DNA of 64,000 nucleotides. Origin: Streptomyces sp. BV286. GTDB taxonomy: Bacteria > Actinomycetota > Actinomycetes > Streptomycetales > Streptomycetaceae. Positions within the stretch are counted from its first letter, which is position 1. The number at the start of each line of letters is the position of its first letter. The position numbers and the translations under genes were made by a program. Below, piece after piece: positions 61,412 through 64,000 of the stretch. Location of the stretch: positions 62,001 to 126,000 of the forward strand of contig NZ_JAHRIB010000181.1 of assembly GCF_019090165.1 (NCBI RefSeq). Direction: 5' to 3'. The notes under the pieces were generated by a model. The model did not search any database, was not told where the DNA came from, and worked only from the letters and a program-made list of their open reading frames with translations.

Positions 61412-61587
61412 TGCGCAAGCCTGAATGGCACACGATGCGTAGCATCCAGATCAGCGCGTCACCAGGACGCCTCCGCCCTGTCCATTGGACCGTTCTCGTC
61501 TTCAGCCACGGCAACGGCCTGATGATCAGGAAGGAGCGGCAACGACAGTCTGGTCCCTGACCGGTCTCGCGGGCCACGATGGGTGCC

Positions 61588-62211
61588 ATGACGATTGACG
61601 GCTCGTGGTCGATGATCGAGAGCTGGTTGTCCGAGCACGCGCCGGGCACGTACGCCTCGTTGCCCCCTGCTGCGGACTCCGACACGGTACGCGCGGCGGA
61701 ACGCGGGTGCGGGCTCGTGTTTCCCGAGGAGGTGGTGGCATCCCTGCACCGCCATGACGGCTCCGGAGAGTTCCTACTACCCGGCAACTACCGCTTGTCC
61801 GGCGCGGCCGAGATCGCCAAGAGCTACGCGGGGTGGATGGGGTCGCAGCAGCGGGATGTACCCGAGGAATCGCGCTATTGGCGTCCGTCCTGGTTGCCCC
61901 TGGCCGAGGACGGCGCCGGAGATTCCCTCTTCATCGAGATGGCGCGGGGCGACCGGCTCGGGTGCGTCGGCACGCACGCCCACGGGGATGGCGGACAGTA
62001 CGTCGACCTCCCCCACCACGCCTCACTGCAAGCTCTGCTCACCTGGGCCGCGCAGGCCCTGTCCGACGGCTCTGCCACGGATGTACTGGACTACGTGCTC
62101 ATCACGGACGAACAAGGGTCCTTCTCCTGGCAGGACGCGGACGCAGAAGAGGACGGCGCGCCGGTGAGCTGGGACATGGCAGCCCTGGAGCACCGATACC
62201 GCGAACTCTGA
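61588..62211 (+). CDS. SMI1/KNR4-family protein
   Basis: A 207-residue SUKH-type protein (WSMIESWLSEHAPGTYASLPPAADSDTVRAAERGCGLVFPEEVVASLHRHDGSG, WLPLAEDGAGDSLFIEMARGDRLGCVGTHAHGDG). Members are often immunity proteins for polymorphic toxins. No toxin gene is visible beside it. The ATG at 61588 or the one three codons earlier could be used. Confidence 0.88.
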   Translation: MTIDGSWSMIESWLSEHAPGTYASLPPAADSDTVRAAERGCGLVFPEEVVASLHRHDGSGEFLLPGNYRLSGAAEIAKSYAGWMGSQQRDVPEESRYWRPSWLPLAEDGAGDSLFIEMARGDRLGCVGTHAHGDGGQYVDLPHHASLQALLTWAAQALSDGSATDVLDYVLITDEQGSFSWQDADAEEDGAPVSWDMAALEHRYREL

Positions 62212-62408
62212 GCTCTCGCCCCACGCATACACCTCCGCGACCATGACCTCGTGCCGAACGGTGCCTGCCGCTTCTGCTCGGCGCAGCTGGCCGGGGCATG
62301 GGTAGGCGGGAGCGTCCCAGTGCCGTCCCCGGTGGCGCACCCTGCGGGGCGGGGTTTAGCTGGAGTGAGGAACCCAGGTCGGTCGGGGGTTACAGCGGGG
62401 ATACGGAC

Positions 62409-63749
62409 GTGAGCGATTCGGAAGCCACTGGCGGTTCCGCTCCTCTGTCGGAGGCCGAGCGAGCCGAACTGGTACGCCTGCGGAGCCAAGTGGCGGAGCA
62501 GAAGTCGCCTTCCCCAGGTGGGAAGAGGCACCGGTCTCGGTCGATGCTCGCCGTGGTGCTGATTTCCTTGGCAGCACTGCTGGCTCCGCTGAGCGTGATC
62601 GCGGTGTGGAGCAGCGACATCGTGGGCGACACGGACCGGTACGTCTCGACCGTGGCGCCCCTGGCCTCGGACCCGGACATCCAGGCGAGCGTGACCACCA
62701 GGGTCACGAATGCCGTCATGGACCACGTCGATGTGCCCCTGCTGCTGGAACAGGTGACTCCTGAGGACCGGCCTCGCCTGGAAGCGGCCATGGGGCGGCT
62801 CGAAGAGCCGCTGATGAGCGGCTTGCGAGGGCTGGTGGAGTCGGTGACCGCCAGATTCGTGAGCAGCGACGGCTTCGCGACGCTGTGGAGTGAACTGAAC
62901 CGTGGTGCCCATCAGGCGGTCAACAAGGCGCTCACCGGCAGCGGAGGCGGCGCCGTCCAGCTCGAAGGGGACAACGTCACGGTCGACCTCGCCCCGGTCG
63001 TCGAACGCGTCAAAGCGCTTCTGGTGGACAACGGGTTGAGCGTCGCGGACAAGATCCCTGAGCTGCACACGGACCTCACTGTGGCGACCTCCGAGGAGAT
63101 CGGGAAGGTCCAGACCGGCTTCAGGCTCCTGCAGTTGATGGGAGGCTGGCTTCCACTGGTCACCGTGTTGATGGCCGCCGCGGGTGTCCTGCTGGCGTTC
63201 CGTCGGCGCAGGGCGCTGATCACCGCGGCCCTCGCCGTGGTTGTCACGGTCGGTCTGCTCGGGGTCGGTCTGTCCGTGTTCCGCGTGTTCTACCTGGACG
63301 CGCTGCCGGCCTCCGTGAACTCCGCTGCTGCGGGCTCCATCTACGACACCCTGGTCCGCTTCCTGCGCGGGACCGTTCGCGCCGTGGTCACCCTGGGCGT
63401 GCTCACAGCGGTCGCGGCCTGGCTCACGGGTCAGAGCCGGTGGGCACTGAGTGTCCGCGCGGGGTGGCGGTCCGCTCTGGGCGCCGCCCGGGCCGCCACG
63501 GGTCTGTCACCCGGCCCGGTCGGGGTTCTCGTTCATCGGCTGCGGACCTGGCTGAACTGGGGCGTTGTCGCCCTGGCCGTGCTGACGATCGTGCTGTGGG
63601 ATCGCCCCACCGCGATGGTGACCTTGTGCCTGGCACTGACCGTGCTCACGCTCCTCGCCGTCCTTGAGTTCCTCGACCCGGCTGCTCAGCACACGGGCCA
63701 TCGCCACACGAGGACAGTGGACTCCCCGTCCGGCCGAGGCCCGGCCTGA
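62409..63749 (+). CDS. Integral membrane protein
   Basis: A 446-residue membrane protein. After a disordered N-terminus (SDSEATGGSAPLSEAERAELVRLRSQVAEQKSPSPGGKRHRSRS) comes a helix (SMLAVVLISLAALLAPLSVIAVWSSD), a 200-residue extracytoplasmic region, and several C-terminal helices (GGWLPLVTVLMAAAGVLLAF and others). A family of unknown function found in actinobacteria. The GTG at 62409 was chosen because the frame upstream shows no coding bias. Confidence 0.82.
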   Translation: MSDSEATGGSAPLSEAERAELVRLRSQVAEQKSPSPGGKRHRSRSMLAVVLISLAALLAPLSVIAVWSSDIVGDTDRYVSTVAPLASDPDIQASVTTRVTNAVMDHVDVPLLLEQVTPEDRPRLEAAMGRLEEPLMSGLRGLVESVTARFVSSDGFATLWSELNRGAHQAVNKALTGSGGGAVQLEGDNVTVDLAPVVERVKALLVDNGLSVADKIPELHTDLTVATSEEIGKVQTGFRLLQLMGGWLPLVTVLMAAAGVLLAFRRRRALITAALAVVVTVGLLGVGLSVFRVFYLDALPASVNSAAAGSIYDTLVRFLRGTVRAVVTLGVLTAVAAWLTGQSRWALSVRAGWRSALGAARAATGLSPGPVGVLVHRLRTWLNWGVVALAVLTIVLWDRPTAMVTLCLALTVLTLLAVLEFLDPAAQHTGHRHTRTVDSPSGRGPA

Positions 63750-63833
63750 CGGGCGTCATCGCCTGCCGACATGAACGGCCCTGGCTGGGGGGTGCGCCGT
63801 ACGCGACCTCGTGCGACGCCTGCTTTCCCGGCG

Positions 63834-64000
63834 TCAGGCTTCGTCGAGGTCCTGCGCAGGCAGCCGCCCCGAGCGCACCGCGTCGATGAGCGTCTGATGG
63901 TCGCGCTCGTTCTGGTCGGCGTAGGCCTCGGCGAACGCGGCGAGGGCTCGGTCGAACACCGCGCCGCTGCCCAGATAGGCGGCGATGGCGATCCGGTCGC
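63834..64000 (-). CDS. DUF2252-family protein, C-terminus only
   Basis: The last 54 codons of a gene that runs off the right end of the window. They read RIAIAAYLGSGAVFDRALAA, then FAEAYADQNERDHQTLIDAV, ending RSGRLPAQDLDEA. This is the C-terminus of the DUF2252 proteins (about 430-460 residues), a kinase-like fold of unknown role common in Streptomyces. Confidence 0.7.
   Translation of the reverse strand, partial: DRIAIAAYLGSGAVFDRALAAFAEAYADQNERDHQTLIDAVRSGRLPAQDLDEA

Overview
The window looks like part of a Streptomyces chromosome. GC is very high with strong third-position bias. Genes often overlap by ATGA or GTGA, and many start with GTG after a GGAGG-type ribosome binding site. The content is typical of a chromosome arm: GNAT acetyltransferases, secreted carbohydrate-active enzymes, two-component systems, a sigma/anti-sigma unit, a WD40 receptor kinase and RiPP and terpene genes. 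I saw no rRNA, tRNA, insertion sequence, prophage or CRISPR array.

Region by region. 1-1.3 kb: the end of an unknown gene with a TTA (bldA) codon, and a GNAT. 1.3-5.1 kb: the complete 2-methylisoborneol (earthy odour) operon, with a family 2B encapsulin shell protein carrying a cyclic-nucleotide-binding domain, the terpene cyclase with a long disordered N-terminus, and the geranyl diphosphate C-methyltransferase. 5.5-11.2 kb: hydrolase, cupin with divergent GlxA-type regulator, lipoprotein with secreted I36-like protein, and a DUF2461/nitrilase pair.

11.4-19.2 kb holds the most interesting locus, an apparent uncharacterised RiPP cluster bounded by two perfect 15-16 bp hairpins. A 39-codon gene encodes an acidic peptide with a C-terminal Cys. 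It is followed by a 12-bp hairpin, a MccB/ThiF-type adenylating enzyme with an RRE-like N-terminus, a peptide-binding (SBP_bac_5-like) protein without signal peptide, and a SAM methyltransferase. Divergently transcribed are an ABC-F protein, a 2OG-Fe(II) oxygenase and an MFS exporter.

19.2-31 kb: three alpha/beta hydrolases beside an AraC regulator, a DHFR-like protein, an amber-interrupted pseudogene, two GNATs, a TetR regulator, a NarL-type two-component system, a methyltransferase/DedA pair, and a quinone-oxidoreductase-like enzyme divergent from a LysR regulator. 32-39.6 kb: Nudix and GNAT genes, a GH12-CBM2 cellulase behind a perfect CebR-type operator, an Eis-like acetyltransferase, small unknowns and three gene remnants. 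39.6-47.8 kb: a 1232-residue Ser/Thr kinase with C-terminal WD40-like propeller and an unknown divergent partner, then a rifampicin-monooxygenase (Rox) homologue.

47.2-51.4 kb: a sigma factor, zinc-finger anti-sigma factor, ABC ATPase, permease and small membrane protein, with coupled starts at three of the four junctions. 52-57 kb: a secreted pectate lyase, a fused MFS/spermidine-synthase-like protein and a second two-component system. 58-64 kb: a GtrA-like protein, a decayed AhpD-like gene, a STAS protein, a ribbon-helix-helix regulator with a DUF4097 protein, SMI1/KNR4 and membrane proteins, and the end of a DUF2252 gene. The word TGGCGCCA recurs upstream of both GtrA and the ribbon-helix-helix gene.
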